From the NCBI GenBank assembly GCA_031002005.1, contig CM061919.1:226298739-226362738 (forward strand): DNA of 64,000 nt. The letters are read 5' to 3'. The first letter of the stretch is position 1. The number at the start of each line of letters is the position of its first letter. Source of the stretch: Vandiemenella viatica. Lineage: Eukaryota > Arthropoda > Insecta > Orthoptera > Morabidae. The translations under genes were made by a program, and so were the position numbers. Below the pieces are notes generated by a model. That model saw nothing but the letters and a program-made list of their open reading frames with translations. It was not told the DNA's origin and did not search any database. Shown here in pieces: positions 20,571 to 33,165 of the stretch.

Positions 20571-21862
20571 TTACATCACACAGCATACATAATCACATAT
20601 GTATTAACATAATTCAGGATAGCATTTTTTCAGATAAAAGGCATTTACAACGAAATGGGTTAGGGATCATCCATAACTTACGTCACACGTTAGGGTGATG
20701 AGAGAGGGTCCACAAGTGTGACCTGTGATTTCCTCGTTTCCGATCTATTATGATGTACATACCTCGTGCATCGAATCAGTCTAGGAGGCCTTCTTTCATC
20801 ATCATTCTACTTCAAGATACTTTCTTTTGAACGCAGCTGATACCTGGGAGCTGTGTTTCGACAGTGGAATGACACATGGTAGTAATATAATTTCATGTGC
20901 TCTTTATGACCTGGTGACTACGGAATCCATCTCTATCATAGCCGCCTACCCTGTCCTGGTAATCCTAGCATGCATAAGGGACCTACAATTTAACGTAGAA
21001 TCTGTGACATTTGGGCCGGAAAAACCTATCTGGCAGACGACGATAATCACTGTCATCCAAATACTGCCATTTAAATCTTGATTGCTGGACGGGGAGTATC
21101 AAAGCCGCTGCCTCCAGACAGTCATGGCCGACAGTTTCCAGCTCACCCACTGGTCTCTATTGATGTTACTGTTGTACCGATAAATTGTAGGGTCTTTCTG
21201 CTACATTCTACCCATTCAATTATCACTTATTCGTCACGCTAGTAATTAAATAGTATAACTCTTTTTCCATCCTCCAGTGTCCCCATTATCAGGCAGTATC
21301 TTGATCAAGACATAGGAAGCCAGAAGCACAATTACCTATTGTCGTCAAACACATAAATGCGGTCACATAAGCTTTAACAATAATGATTCTAAAGTGGAAG
21401 GAACGTATTCCATCTATGTAATATACATTTTGCTAATTACAGATATCGACTTGTCAGATCTCTCCACTTCTTGAAATTTCTTTAAATTGGTGGAGCGTTT
21501 TAAGAATTGCCATCTGCATCTAAACATCAAGGAATCATCTGCATCTAAACTTAAAGGATTTCTTCCTCGTTGAATACACATTCCTTTTTCGAATTTCTCC
21601 TCCTTGGCACTACATGACTCTTGCTGTCCACATCTCCAGCTTTCTTCTCTGAAAATTACTTTGGCATTCAATTTTCTAGACTTCAGTTAGTGAACTAGTG
21701 GTATTGTAGTTTAGTTTCTAGCCACCTAAAATATATCACACATTTTGTGTTATATTCTCGCAGCATGATAACTAACTGCAAGACAGCACACAAATGCCTT
21801 TAACATTACTGTTTTTACTTCGTGTGGCTTGGTGGCAAAGATAATAACAACGTATTTTGTTG
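20571..21862. other. No gene recognised
   Basis: AT-rich DNA. The stretch TAGGGATCATCCATAACTTACGT at 20650-20672 resembles MITE ends seen in insects, but no matching second end was found. Confidence 0.3.
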
Positions 21863-21865
21863 TAA

Positions 21866-23452
21866 AGGTCCGCGCTCACTAGAGCGGGCCGCATCGCGTC
21901 GCGTCGCATCGCAGAAATGCGTCTGCAATCACTTACATTGATTCTAATGGGGTAACGCACACCAGAGGCGGGTCGAGTCGGGGTGAGGCGGGCCGCATCG
22001 CGTCGCACGGCCGGATCGCTTGGCCAGGCGTATTTTTCCGCCTGTGAGCCTCGATGCGCTCAGTCATGACCGGGTTTGCGGTAGGAGCTCCAACAGCACT
22101 GACTGACTTTTGCAACTTGTGTGTTCCTAATTCCGTGAATTAACTACATTACTTCAACAAAATTAGCTGCAAATTTGCACGCAGGATGGTGGATGATTTC
22201 TGAAAAAATATAAGTAATTACAATCTGAAAATGCAACTACTTTATGAAATTTAATAAAGATCAAAAACTTTCTAGCTCATGCTCACTTGTTCTTTGCTTC
22301 TATGTTTTAACTTAAACTATTCAAACGTAATGGATTAAGAGTAATTAGTAATGACTTTCAAAGAGTTTTATGATTAACAAGACGCAAAATATAATAACAA
22401 AAAATATATATATTTTGGAGGAAATAGGAAACTAGTTAAACCAACCAGATATAATGTCATGTTTCGTATTTTATTTTTTGTTTATTTTACGTGTGTATTA
22501 TAATTTTCTATCACTTTCTTTAAATTCCGCTTCTAAAGCTTTGTGTTAACAATTAACCTAATTGTTTAAAAATATTTTGTGAAATTATTCTAAATCTTAA
22601 TGATTTCTGATGTAACCTAGAAACCTGTGTAAGTCAACCTGTTGAAATTTCTTTGTTGTCATTTTCGTTCTTAGTTTCTGAAACCCAATTCAAATGTTGT
22701 TAATCAAAAGGTTGTGAATGCAGCACGTGGCTAGTATTACTTTATTTATCTTATTAGGTAACACCGACATTCTTCTTTCACAGATTTGAAACCTTCTACC
22801 TATAACACCAAAGCAGTTATCGATCACCCTCCATAGTTTATTGAGTCTGTAATTGAAAGTTCGTTTCTCTTCATTTCATTTTATCTGATATTCTAAAATA
22901 GGCCTCATCTCGAAATGGGAAAAGCTTCATTTACTACTATTACATACTGCATTTTATCTCACTTGTCAACGTGAAAATTCAGTTTTCCTGCAGCCATTGC
23001 CTCACCTAAATTGTTGTACCTAAATGTTTTGCCATCTTAATTTTTTTTCCAATCCTCCTGCGACCAAAATACAACTTCAACTGAAAGGGCTATTAAAACC
23101 ATGAAAAACATTCATTTTTCTGCATTAAAAATAAAGAGAACCGCAATTCTGTAGAACTTTTGTAACATGTTTGCCATATAATGTGCCTAAGAAATGCGGA
23201 AAATTCCTTTTCACATTAAACCCATTCCCTTTTCTGCTTAATTTTCTTCAATGAATATATAAAAATAAGAGCCCTTTGTCTGATGTGTCCATTTGTAGTG
23301 CAGAAGCGGCTGAGTAATCGTCGAGAACTGAAGGCGGTGACAAAAGAAATGCGACTCGCTGCGTCCAGATGTGCGTTGCAGCATTTTCGCTCAATGCGAT
23401 GTGACCCGATGCGATGCGTTGCGATGCGGCGCGCCCTAGTGAGCGCGGACCT
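21866..23452. mobile_element. Non-autonomous PIF/Harbinger-like element
   Basis: The ends AGGTCCGCGCTCACTAG and its mirror at 23436-23452 are perfect inverted repeats of 17 bases, then continue imperfectly. TAA flanks both ends (21863-21865 and 23453-23455), matching the 3-base TWA duplication of PIF/Harbinger. The subterminal regions are packed with GCATCGC/GCGATGC words. The inner 1.2 kb is AT-rich with no transposase. Confidence 0.75.
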
Positions 23453-23455
23453 TAA

Positions 23456-24663
23456 GGCACCACCGTCTGTTGTATACGCAACGATCTGAGTTTTTTGTGT
23501 GTGTTGACGCGCCCTCCCATGCGAGGCTTGGGGTGTCAGTAGACATATTTTTCTGCCAGCCATAGTCACGCACTGACAAAACGGCTCTGTTTTTACAATT
23601 TACATAAACTCAGTTATTTCGTGAACGCGTTATTCAATCAAACAGAAATTTGTTGATATATGATGCCTAGTTAAATATCTATCTAAAAGTAGGTAACATG
23701 ATACAGCTGACGTGAAAAAAGCTTTAAGATACCATAGGGGCATGAACTGGCGGACTGCGAAGTCTGAAAATTTTTAATCGTTACATTCCGTGAATTTTTA
23801 TATATCAAGTACATAAATAAAGCTTTTAGACGGCTTAATAGGCCGATGATTCAACTGAATTATTTTATTACGATTTGAATATGGCTTAATTATTCGACGA
23901 TTCAATTAGGTCGACTGATTACGATCTGAGATTAATTAAATGTTTTATATGAGTATCCTTTTAGATTAAATACATACACAGAATTCGAATAAGCAATAAT
24001 ACAATAACAAACTCATATAACCGCGTTGATCACACGTATTATTTTATAAAAAACCATTTAATCGATCTTTAATTCAAATTTTAGTCAAATACTATATTAA
24101 AACTAGTTATTAACAGTTCAGAGTCAAAAACATTACTTCTGAATACTGTGCGACCAGTTTCAGTGACGCGGGAGCAGGTGTGAGGGGTATGAGGACCAAC
24201 AGAATCTGTCATACTGCTGCCACCTCACGGGCAACTGCATGTTATCTTGAGGGGTTTGGGTGGAGGTGGTACAGGAAGAAGGTATTGTAACCTGCCAACT
24301 AGTAATTAATCATGCTTACTAACAATAGAAGGCGGCCTCTTTTGTATTTGGTCACAATAAGCTGACCAAACTGAGGTTGTGAGGCATGTATCCCATGTCA
24401 ACATAGCAATTACTTGTAATAAAGCATTGTGCCCACCAGGTCCACTCCTGCCAAAAATCCATTCATCTAGCTTACCAACACTGGACGGTGGTCACATTTG
24501 AATTTGGTTTACAAAAGTTCAGACTAGTTAGGTTAGTGAAAAAGCATCCAGTAATTTAGCAATAGCGCTACAGGGATTCCAACTATAACAACGAATAAGG
24601 CCTGCCTGATTTGGATAACAATATGACACCTAATTTTCACATCATTTTTGTCTGCTAACCTCG
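23456..24663. other. No gene recognised
   Basis: AT-rich sequence with no protein homology or repeat ends that I can recognise. Confidence 0.4.
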
Positions 24664-24671
24664 TTTCTACC

Positions 24672-24830
24672 CAGTACCGGATTAACCACGTAGCAGGAGG
24701 TAGCAAATGCTACGGGCCTCGTGCCTTATAGGGAGCCTCGCAATTTTACCCCAGAGGCCAAAAATCTGGAAAATCTAGGGCCTCTTCTTCACATTTGCTA
24801 CGGGCCCCGCGCTGTCTTAATCCGGCCCTG
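24672..24830 (+). mobile_element. hAT-type MITE, copy 2
   Basis: CAGTACCGGATTAACCACG to TTAATCCGGCCCTG, with a perfect 8-base duplication TTTCTACC on each side (24664-24671 and 24831-24838). It shares ends and internal words (GCAAATGCTACGGGCCTCGT) with 16539-16727 but is 30 bases shorter. Confidence 0.93.
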
Positions 24831-25499
24831 TTTCTACCCCACTGCGGTAGCACCGCAGGAAGAACGCACAAATCTACCATGCTGCATTGGATTTCATTTG
24901 TACTTTCCTGAGTCGCGTGAAAGATTTTCTGACGGGATTATGACCTTTGTGGTAAGAATTAAGACTTTGAATGCGGAATGGTACTCGTAGTTAGCGTTGG
25001 ATGCATAGGACATTTCATTTCGGAAATTGGTCATGAATTCGACATTGTTCGATCCAAATTATAAAGAGAAAACCGAGAATATGTAATTACCGGCATTATC
25101 TCCCACCATAAAAAAGCAGTGGCTGAACAGTGAACACATTTATCTGATGACCGAGACCATTTTTGACACACTGTCAACATTGCGTCAAAGAGCAGCAACA
25201 CTCAACGCGGGTGTACGACAGACGTTTCTGTGCTGACAGTGCAGAGTATTTGGCGTTAATATGGTACGGCAGCAGAAGACCGACGAGAGTACATCTGTTA
25301 ATCAAATTCCATCCGCAACATAGTCTCTCCTGTCCTCGTGAACATATCGGTCGGACCGTAGAAGAATGGAAAAAGGTTTCGTGGAGAGATGAGTGTCAAA
25401 TCCAGTTTATAAGAGACGATGGTGGGGTTCGAGTGTGGAGCAGACTCCACAAGGCCATGAGGCCATGTTGTCAGGATGTTGCTGTGTAAGCTAGTGGTT

Positions 25500-25733
25500 C
25501 TTTTTTTATTTGTTATGACTTTAAGTCTCGTCGATATCGAAGTCATTAGAGGCGGGAAAGGACTGAGGACATGAAGAAATTCGGCAATAGCCTTTTGAAG
25601 GAAAAACTCCCGGAATTTGCATAGAGTGATTTGGAGAACTCACCGAAAATCCAAATCTGAATTTGCTGATCCGGATTCGCAACCGCGTCCTTCCCAATCC
25701 GACCCTAGAGCTGTACCGCTCGTTCATGACGCT
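25500..25733 (-). mobile_element. tRNA-headed SINE (family 1) inside Tc1 remnant
   Basis: Minus-strand copy with the head ending in ACCGAGCGTC at 25735 and the tail towards 25500. It splits the transposase between CCQDVAV and AGGGSIL. GTAAGCTAGTGG on the left and GTACGCTGGTGG on the right are a decayed 12-base target duplication. Confidence 0.8.
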
Positions 25734-25768
25734 CGGTACGCTGGTGGCGGCTCTATTCTGGTATGGGC

Positions 25769-25934
25769 CAGTAGCGGATCCAGGGGTGAGGGGCTAAGGG
25801 GCTGAAGCCCCCCCCCCCCAAAAGCACCAAGGTCACCCCTAACGACATGTATTTTGGGGACCTTTTTATTTTGCTCTACAAATCCTAGCCCCCCCCCCCA
25901 CCCCACAAAAAAAAAAATCCTGGATCCGCCACTG
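25769..25934. mobile_element. hAT-type MITE with C tracts
   Basis: Ends CAGTAGCGGATCCAGGGGT and ATCCTGGATCCGCCACTG; perfect 8-base duplication GTATGGGC (25761-25768, 25935-25942). Two poly-C runs inside. It interrupts the Tc1 sequence between ILVW and the downstream VF. Confidence 0.93.
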
Positions 25935-26206
25935 GTATGGGCTGTATTTACCTGTCATCGACCGGGATCCGCGGTCAGCCGGAAACGAGCATTTACTGGA
26001 AATGTTAATATTCAGTTATTCGGAGACTGTTTGCAGCCATTCATGGTTTCCATGATCCAAAACAACAATGGACTATTCCAGGACGACAATATGCTGTCAC
26101 CGGGTCAATCGTTCACGATTGGTTTGAGGAACATTCTGGACAATTCCAACGAATGATTTAGCCATCTAGATCGCCAGACATGAATCCAATCGAGCATATA
26201 GTGAAT

Positions 26207-26690
26207 AAGGATTGCAATCCCGCAGGGTTTTCAATCCCTCGGGATTTTTGCGGGATTTGCGCTAATCCCGCGGGTTCTGTTTCACAAAGTGAAGTGAATG
26301 TACTCTATAAAGTGTAGAGTTGGATCCGCACAAGATCTTTTTGTCACTGCACACACAGGAGTCTTGGTCTATTTTTACAAGAATTGTTTTTGTGGGATTC
26401 ATTCTTATGTCTCCTGATTTCTTGATACATTGTTATCAAAGAAACTACTCACCAAGATGTAAATTGTCAATTATTTCAGTCTTACGTAACGTGGAAATTA
26501 ATTTTTTAAGTAAAGAAAGGAGACTTTCTCAGCATATAATTGCAATGAAGTCCTCACGGGTGTACCGCCGGATTGTGTTGTAAAAAACACGAAATCTCAC
26601 ACTTGAGGAAGATGAGCGAGGGAGCCGTCGAATTATGGTGTTTTTACAACACAATTCGGCGATACACCCGTGAAGACTTCATTATAACGT

Positions 26691-26725
<35 letters not shown>

Positions 26726-27440
26726 TGGAAATAATAACCAAGGAGTTGAAAGGGTGCATGCTATTCACTCAAAAATAATGTATTGTGGCGTTGACCAAAT
26801 CATCCCAAGAGGGATTAATCGAAAGCCAAAGCGGCACATGCAAGCAGGCCGCTTTCGTCAAAGAACATGTGTTTCAAACGCATTGAGGTGGCGGTCGAGA
26901 CAACAATAAGTCAAAGAATATACAAGTGCCTTTGGTAAATGTTAAATAAATAGGTAAGCAATCGTTAAAATTACAATAACATTAGTTTCGTATCAACGAA
27001 TAATCAAATTTTCAGCCGCAAATACAGGAAGCTGTCACAATTACTTTATCTGAAAATACAAATGACGTGTGCGACACATAAAAAAATACTTATTATACAG
27101 TATGAAAATCGTACTAAATACGCAACATAACTCAAATTATAGACATTAGTACTCAAAACAAACGTAAGTTTTATTGAATACGTAAAAATAGATCTATTTA
27201 CTTACGAATGACGAAGGTTAAAAAAAAAAAAAAAGTTTGTTCGCACGAGTCAAATGCCAACTGCAATGGTACAGGCTAACAGGGCAATACATCAGGGAGG
27301 GAGTGGGGGCCGATGGATCAGCGAGTCACGCAGACTGACACGCGTTTTCGCCACACTTTGCGGATCCGCTTAATTTTGTGCGGGATCTGCCAAACTGTCT
27401 AATGATGCGGGATACCGCTTTGCTAGATTGCAATCCCTAA
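26207..27440. mobile_element. hAT-like element with GCGGGAT subterminal repeats
   Basis: Ends AAGGATTGCAATCCCGC and (mirror) TTAGGGATTGCAATCT. The flank TAGTGAAT at 26199-26206 matches TAGCGAAC at 40710-40717 in 6 of 8 positions once the Harbinger insert is removed, so an old 8-base duplication is likely. GCGGGAT/ATCCCGC words recur near both ends. Transposase was not recognised. The interior holds a T33 tract and a hairpin at 26520-26690. Confidence 0.65.
26520..26690. repeat. Hairpin repeat next to a long T tract
   Basis: ATGAAGTCCTCACGGGTGTA and the following bases at 26546-26592 are mirrored at 26636-26683. A run of 33 T follows at 26691-26723. Confidence 0.7.
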
Positions 27441-27599
27441 AGGCGCGTTTACACTGAGGCAACAACGAGCAACATGTAGCTTGCTGCACGTGTTATTTTG
27501 TTGCCAGATGTTGCCGTGCGTCTTCGTACTTTATCGCATCTCAAATGTCGCCCAAGAATTTGTTGCCAATTGTCACTTATAGGTAAGGGATAAACTGTT

Positions 27600-27880
27600 A
27601 CTTTCTTGTCGCTGTGGCGGATGTGAAAGTCACAGTGATTTTTAACTGTGATTCAATCACGTCGAAATAATAATGCTAATACCTTCCACCAAATGGCAAC
27701 TTGTACGAAATCACTGGGATGGTGAAAAGTAACGACGAACAGTCACGTTTACTATGCAAATAAGGCTAGCTGTGACTCGGTCACCTGTTGAATAGTGTTG
27801 GTACCTGCCATCAGGAGGCAACGCATGGGAAATCACTGTCACAGTGAAACAGAACAGCGAAAAATCACATTTAGAATTCG
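27600..27880. repeat. Two diverged tandem units near the Harbinger left end
   Basis: The phrases ATACCTTCCACCAAATGGCAAC and TACCTGCCATCAGGAGGCAAC, each followed by GAAATCACTG and AACAG(Y)G, repeat about 120 bases apart. Confidence 0.5.
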
Positions 27881-28394
27881 TTCCGACGACAGTGTGAGCT
27901 TTCTAATTTGTGTTAAGCAAAAACTAGTTGATACCTCATGCAGCGATACATGTTTTTATTTTAATTTCATTAATAAAAACAAAATATCTTGTGCCTACGA
28001 TTTTTGTGTTAATTAGGAATCCGTTGAAAGTTTCAACGGAAAGTAGCAGTAAGAGAAAGGAAGACGACATATGTGATATCGTCTAGCGCGGAGACCTTGA
28101 ATGCTGTATTATAAAGTAAACCAAAATGTCAGTTTTGTACCAGCAGTTAGCAGTGTTTCCCTCGTTTGTAACGAAAATACTGAATCAGCTTAGAAGAAAT
28201 ATAGACTAACTTCTTCTTGGGCAGTTTAAAGTTAATGAAAAAACCAAGTTACAAAAGATAACAAAAGATTTAATTTAAACTTATTAAATTCACAGCTTGT
28301 TGTTATTAAATACAGGTTTATTGGGCTGAAATGAAATTTGGTCAATATTTATTTTAAGAAATCGTGCTTTTTCTTCCTTAATTTTCTGTACTGG

Positions 28395-28995
28395 GTGGTA
28401 ATGCGTGATGAGGGGATGCACGAGAGAAGTAAAGGAATTGGGTTACAAAACTTTGGTCAGGACCATTGCTCGAATATGGTAATGTAGTATGGGACCCACA
28501 TTTGAGTATCAAATACAGGAGTTGGAGAAGGCGCAAAGAAGGGCTGCTAGATTTGTTTCTGGAAATTATCGCAGAATGGCAATCAGTGACAGATATGATA
28601 AAGGAGCTGGAATGGGATTCATTGCAAGACAGGAGGAGGAATGAGGAGGCTAATGGGAGTGTTACAGGGCGTAAACTGGCGATGAGGCATGGAAAGATAT
28701 TGCAGTAGGTATGAAAAGTAGTTCATGGAAGGGAAAAAGATGACCATGACCACAAGCTGGCACTCGATTTCAGGCACAAGGGTGTGGGAAGATTTTCTTT
28801 TTTAGGTAAGGGTGTCAGAGATTGGAGTGAGTTACCAAGGGGAATGATGAATAACCTACCGAAAACGTTAAAATAATTTAAAGTTAAAATTTGTAGAGGG
28901 CAAATATAGGTGAGTGAAGGATAGCGGGAAGTTGGGTGTGTCGGGAAATTGCCACCGGAGCGTGTGCTCCATTGCAATTAAATTAAATTAAATTA
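28395..28995 (+). mobile_element. CR1/Jockey-group LINE 3' end
   Basis: Coding debris includes ELGYKTLVRT, LEYGNVVWDPHLS, RRKEGLLDLF and KELEWDSLQDRRRNEEA across shifted frames. It ends GCTCCATTGCAATTAAATTA with a short tandem ATTAA tail. The same 3' end occurs at 55530, so the family is multi-copy here. Confidence 0.75.
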
Positions 28996-29911
28996 AAATG
29001 CAAACATGATATTAAATTATTGCACCACCAGTCTTACTACCATAATACAGTCGGGGACAGAATTCGAGAGACCCCCTCGCCTTTCGATTATGCTTCGTTT
29101 CTAGACACGAATACCGCATGGGACAGCATAACTGGTAGGTGGTACACTAAATTCATGATAAAATAGACCTCTCATACCCAGCACTTTACCCAATACTAAA
29201 AAAATGAGCCCGCGCAGCAAGAAACTCGCAGGACGCTCAGAGGGAAAGTTCGGAGTTCTGCAGTAAAAATAATCACGAATATCACCAATTTAGTGATAAT
29301 AATTATTTAAATAACCAAATTGATTAATTACAGAGAGATGGTAATACTTTAATCGTAATTTTGATAACCGTTGCGTATTTTTTCTTTCCCCTCGAATAAC
29401 AGTTAACAATTCGCTAGCAAACGCAATTACATGGCGAATACAGAAAAGAATCGCTAAATTACGCACGGAAAACCAATAAGAGAGTTTGAATGGACTTAGT
29501 GACACTTTCTAACGCTGCAGAGATTATAGAACTGTGCCTGTGACAAATACACACAAAGGTTAAGGGTAAGTAGAAAGAGCATTCACGAAAGAACTCTAAT
29601 GGTAAACTAAGTCACGAAATATAAATAAACTATTCCCAGAAAATTACATGGTGCGGAATATTAACACCTTAATTTTGTTTTCATCATACCATATTTAGAA
29701 GGTAAGCTAAACTTGAACGCAGTAGCAACAGTTTTAGTAGTAATAATAATCATTAAGAACAGTAAATAAATAAAAAAATCCGTCTGCAATGTGAATTTGC
29801 GGTTCCACATTTTAAATCTGGAAGATGGAAGTAGTAAAACTATCATCTCTCTCTTCGTTTCTAACTAACACTGATACTTCTATAAAATTTTTCTGTCAAG
29901 CTTTATTTCCT

Positions 29912-30100
29912 GCCGTCCAAGCCCGATGGGTTATAGGTAACACTGCTGCCTGGCATTCGGGAGGACGCGAATTCAAACCCGTCGGGATCCAGTTTCAGTA
30001 TTCCACGATTTTCGTAAATCTCTCCAGCTGAACTCCAGAAAAGTTCCTTCAAAAAGCGGTGGCTGAAATTCATTACCGATCCTAGTTTCCAATACTACTC
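29912..30100 (+). mobile_element. SINE family 1, left arm, copy A
   Basis: tRNA-like head with GGGAGGACGCGAATTCAAACC and body words matching the family; diverged. Mirror at 37505-37694. Confidence 0.65.
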
Positions 30101-30162
30101 AGGATTCATATCACATTGCCGCCGAAGATATGACGAAGACAAAAAAAATAAATAAAAAAATA

Positions 30163-30395
30163 ACGTGGTGGGTATGTGGTATCCGGCTTTCGGGAGGTCG
30201 TGGGTTCCGAAATTACCCATCTAGCCATCCAGGTAAAGGTTTTAGATGGTTTCCCCAAATCACTCCAGACGAATGCCGGGATTGTTCCCTTCAAAAGGCC
30301 ATGGACGAATTCCTCCCCATTACTTGTCCCCAGTCCTTTCCTGCCTCTAATGACCTCGATTAGATGTAAAGCTAGAAGCAAAACATAATTGCTAA
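30163..30395 (+). mobile_element. SINE family 1, left arm, copy B
   Basis: Near-complete: GGTTTCCCCAAATCACTCC, GAATGCCGGGATTG, CCATGGACGAATTCC and CCTGCCTCTAATGACCTCG are clear. Mirror at 37215-37438. Confidence 0.8.
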
Positions 30396-30544
30396 AATAA
30401 AAATAATTACATCTTTGTGGTGTGTTTTTAGACCTTTTCCTTGTTGGATTTATCTTATTCGACGGCCGAACATGGTAGCGAAGGGACTAGAGTTGCTATT
30501 TCCACATGTGGAGAGTCTCTAGTTCGGTGTTGTATTAGGGCTGG

Positions 30545-30665
30545 TTGACGTGGAAATCACTATAGAGAGAAAAGGACTTGGGGCATGTTTCGGGAAGGAA
30601 TTCAGCCATTGGCCATACCAGAGAATCATCCCAGTACTCACGGAGTGATTTCGATTAATCGGTAT
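30545..30665 (-). mobile_element. SINE family 1, left arm, 3' fragment C
   Basis: The body only, read on the minus strand (GGAATGATTCTC-like and GAATTCCTTCCC blocks); head absent. Mirror at 36950-37065. Confidence 0.5.
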
Positions 30666-31756
30666 TGTGGTATGTCTTGTATCGTCTTTCAGTTGTATGA
30701 GCAAATAGCATTTGGAAATACATCAGTACACAGGATAAACACACAAAACGGTTTAGCTGGATGAATGGCTATCGGGAGGAATGCCATTAAAAAATTAAAG
30801 ACATTTTTATTGAACCAAAGGCAATTGACCTCCTTCAAAAATATCTCGCTGGTCCACCTCATCTCACAAAAAAATATTCCTTGTTTGGTGCCAACTAGTA
30901 ACATGGCTGAGTTCTAAACACGTATTAGGATAAAAAATTTGGAAAGTAGGTGTACTGTAATGAAGCTCTCTAGTGCACACGGGAGGGGTATTTAATTTCA
31001 GTTGAGTGTATAGGATTAATCTCTTTAACATTATGCGTGGTTATTTCGTAAGAAGAAGCTCTTCCTGCTGGGCTCAGTTCAGACACAAGGAGGAAGTAAC
31101 CGTCCGACAAACGTTTCGAGGAAGTGTTTATTTACCAGTGGCTCTGAGGAAGTGAAGAACACTTGTTCAGTAGAATTAGCTCTAATAAAATTTGTGAATA
31201 TGACCATCCGTACACGAAGTATGCCCATTTTCGAATTACGAGCACCTACAAATACAGTGACAGTCATTTGCCGAAAGTAACAGAAACAACTTCATATAAC
31301 ATATTAAAGTTAATCATCATAATTAGAAGACCGTTGAAAATGTTGAAAAATAACATTGAACTAATATGTATAGGTCATTAAAAATTTCTGAAAATTATTT
31401 CTCGAGGATCTTTAACTTCAGCATACCCTCATTGCGTCTTGTAATGTTCTACTTGCACTATGTGATTACAAAATTAATTAATCAATATTCCGTGATAATG
31501 GAGCTATTTAAAAGAAGAAGAAGAAGAAAAAAACTGGAAGTGCACGTGTGCACGTTATTGAAAATTGACATGCCTCCATCTGCTAATGTAAATATTTTTA
31601 TGACCTTCCATGCCTTTGACCATTTAACCTGCTGACTATTGTGTCAGCCTTTGTTGAGGTAATGTGGAACTCTATTGTGAAGTCAACACAAGAAGAACCA
31701 CTACACTCATTCAAAGCAACCATATGCGCAGAAGAACTCGAATCAGTGACCTTATT

Positions 31757-31920
31757 ATCTCGGGCTTTCCAACCGTGTTAAGATGTTACTTTGTGGGACG
31801 TTACGAAGGCGTCCAACTCTGCCTTCATTCTCAACCAATATCAATCATTAAGGCAGAGTTAGACGCCTTCGAAACGTCCCAAATATGTAACATCTTAACA
31901 CGGCTGGAAGCCCGAGAGAA
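31757..31920. repeat. Head-to-head hairpin in the left arm
   Basis: TCTCGGGCTTTCCAACCGTG to GCCTTCATTCTC is mirrored by AAGGCAGAGTTAGACGCC to GGAAGCCCGAGA with several mismatches. Both halves carry the same GACGCCTTCG-(W)AACGTCCCA phrase. Confidence 0.75.
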
Positions 31921-31964
31921 ATTTATTAATATACAACGCCATGAAAGATTACGATCTTACTTTA

Positions 31965-32062
31965 TTATTATTACTCCGCGATTCACTAAAAGTGTGTGGA
32001 GGAGGGTGTATTGCTCCTATCCGAAAGGGTAATGGTTTGGAAGGGATATGGCAGGAGGCCTT
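31965..32062 (-). mobile_element. LINE 3' tail in left arm
   Basis: Minus strand reads CCTCCTCCACACACTTTTAG, then TGAATCGCGGAGTAATAATA. The same tail form is seen at 45700-45765 and 48240-48290. Confidence 0.6.
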
Positions 32063-32384
32063 TACAATGCGATGACAGTGTTCTAGCCCCTACACTGCTA
32101 GCGCCTGCTTAAGTATCTTGGTCGGGACTCTTGCGAAGGAATTTGTGAATGTGTCTGCGGTCGTGGTTTGCCAACACGGAAGACAATTCCGTAGGCCCAC
32201 AGAACAAGGAAATTATCAGACATTTCAGGCATGAGATTTTCCTCATCCTCGTTCAACTAACTTGCTTATATTGCTACCTGAGGCTCACACAGATAACAGA
32301 CGAAAGAATTATACAGGTTTAGAACCGTATATCCTCGAGAAACTTTCTGAATTTTTAAAATTTATTTCCAGCTTGACATCTCGA

Positions 32385-32560
32385 CTTTGAGGTCATGGGA
32401 GACGGGAATATGGACTTTTTGGTGAACTATACCGACGTTCGCTTACAGTGATTTGGAAAAACTGTAGAAAATCCAAATCTGGATGGCCAGAAGCGGATTT
32501 GAACCCGCATCCTCTCGAATGCCAGGCCAGAACATTATCGCTCGTCCACTACGCTCAGAT
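32385..32560 (-). mobile_element. SINE family 1, left arm, copy D
   Basis: The head with TTGAACCCGCATCCTCTCG (mirror of the B box) lies at 32500-32560, and the body extends leftward. Mirror at 35040-35222. Confidence 0.7.
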
Positions 32561-32999
32561 TTTTTAACTGACCGTAACATATAGATATATAGGAACAATA
32601 ATTATAGACTGACTCGGCCATGAATCATTTTAATATATCTATTTTTGCAGCCTAGTATTAGACGAAAAAATATTAGATCAACTAAAGATGCCAGATCTTA
32701 ATCACATCGTTTCTCACGAACCCGGAAACAACCATAATACACCCTTTTATAACCACATATGTAACATTTCAATTAGTTTTTCGAAGATAACATCATTTTA
32801 CTTTTACATATCCAGCGTATTCCAGTTTGAAAAGCAATCATCCTTTTCCTTCAGAAATCAGGCATAAGAATTTTAAAAGCTCCACTGGATATGGAATTAG
32901 CCAACGTCATTAACTGTAAGACTGACAGCAGTCTTTTTCCAAGACCATTCTTGCTTGTAGAAAATGCCATGGTGGCTCCCAAAGTGAGAAGTATTATTG

Positions 33000-33165
33000 C
33001 GCCGGTTCAAATTCCTGTCGGCTATCAAATTTCGTTTTTCCATGTTTTCTCAAAACCTTTGAAGATTAATGCCAGGATGATTCCTCTGGAAGGCATTGAT
33101 CAACTTGTTTCATGTTCTTTGTTCACAGTTCTCTCCTATATTTATTTACCTCGACAGTAAGGAGG
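33000..33165 (+). mobile_element. SINE family 1, left arm, copy E
   Basis: Starts at the B-box-like CGGTTCAAATTCCTGTCGGC and continues with TTTTCCATG and ATGCCAGGATGATTCC; the head is 5'-truncated. Mirror at 34440-34605. Confidence 0.6.

Larger units (their letters stand above)
25163..26206 (+). pseudogene. Tc1-like transposase pseudogene, 5' part
   Basis: Three coding segments read as one transposase once the insertions are removed: WYGSRRPTRVHLL and EEWKKVSWRDECQIQFIRDD (to about 25495), AGGGSILVW (25741-25768) and LQPFMVSMIQNNNGLFQDDN to NPIEH (25943-26198). The catalytic Asp residues in WRDE and QDDN and the Glu of PIEH are visible, as in DDE Tc1 enzymes. Frameshifts remain. The last part of the gene is 14.5 kb away at 40710. 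Confidence 0.85.
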
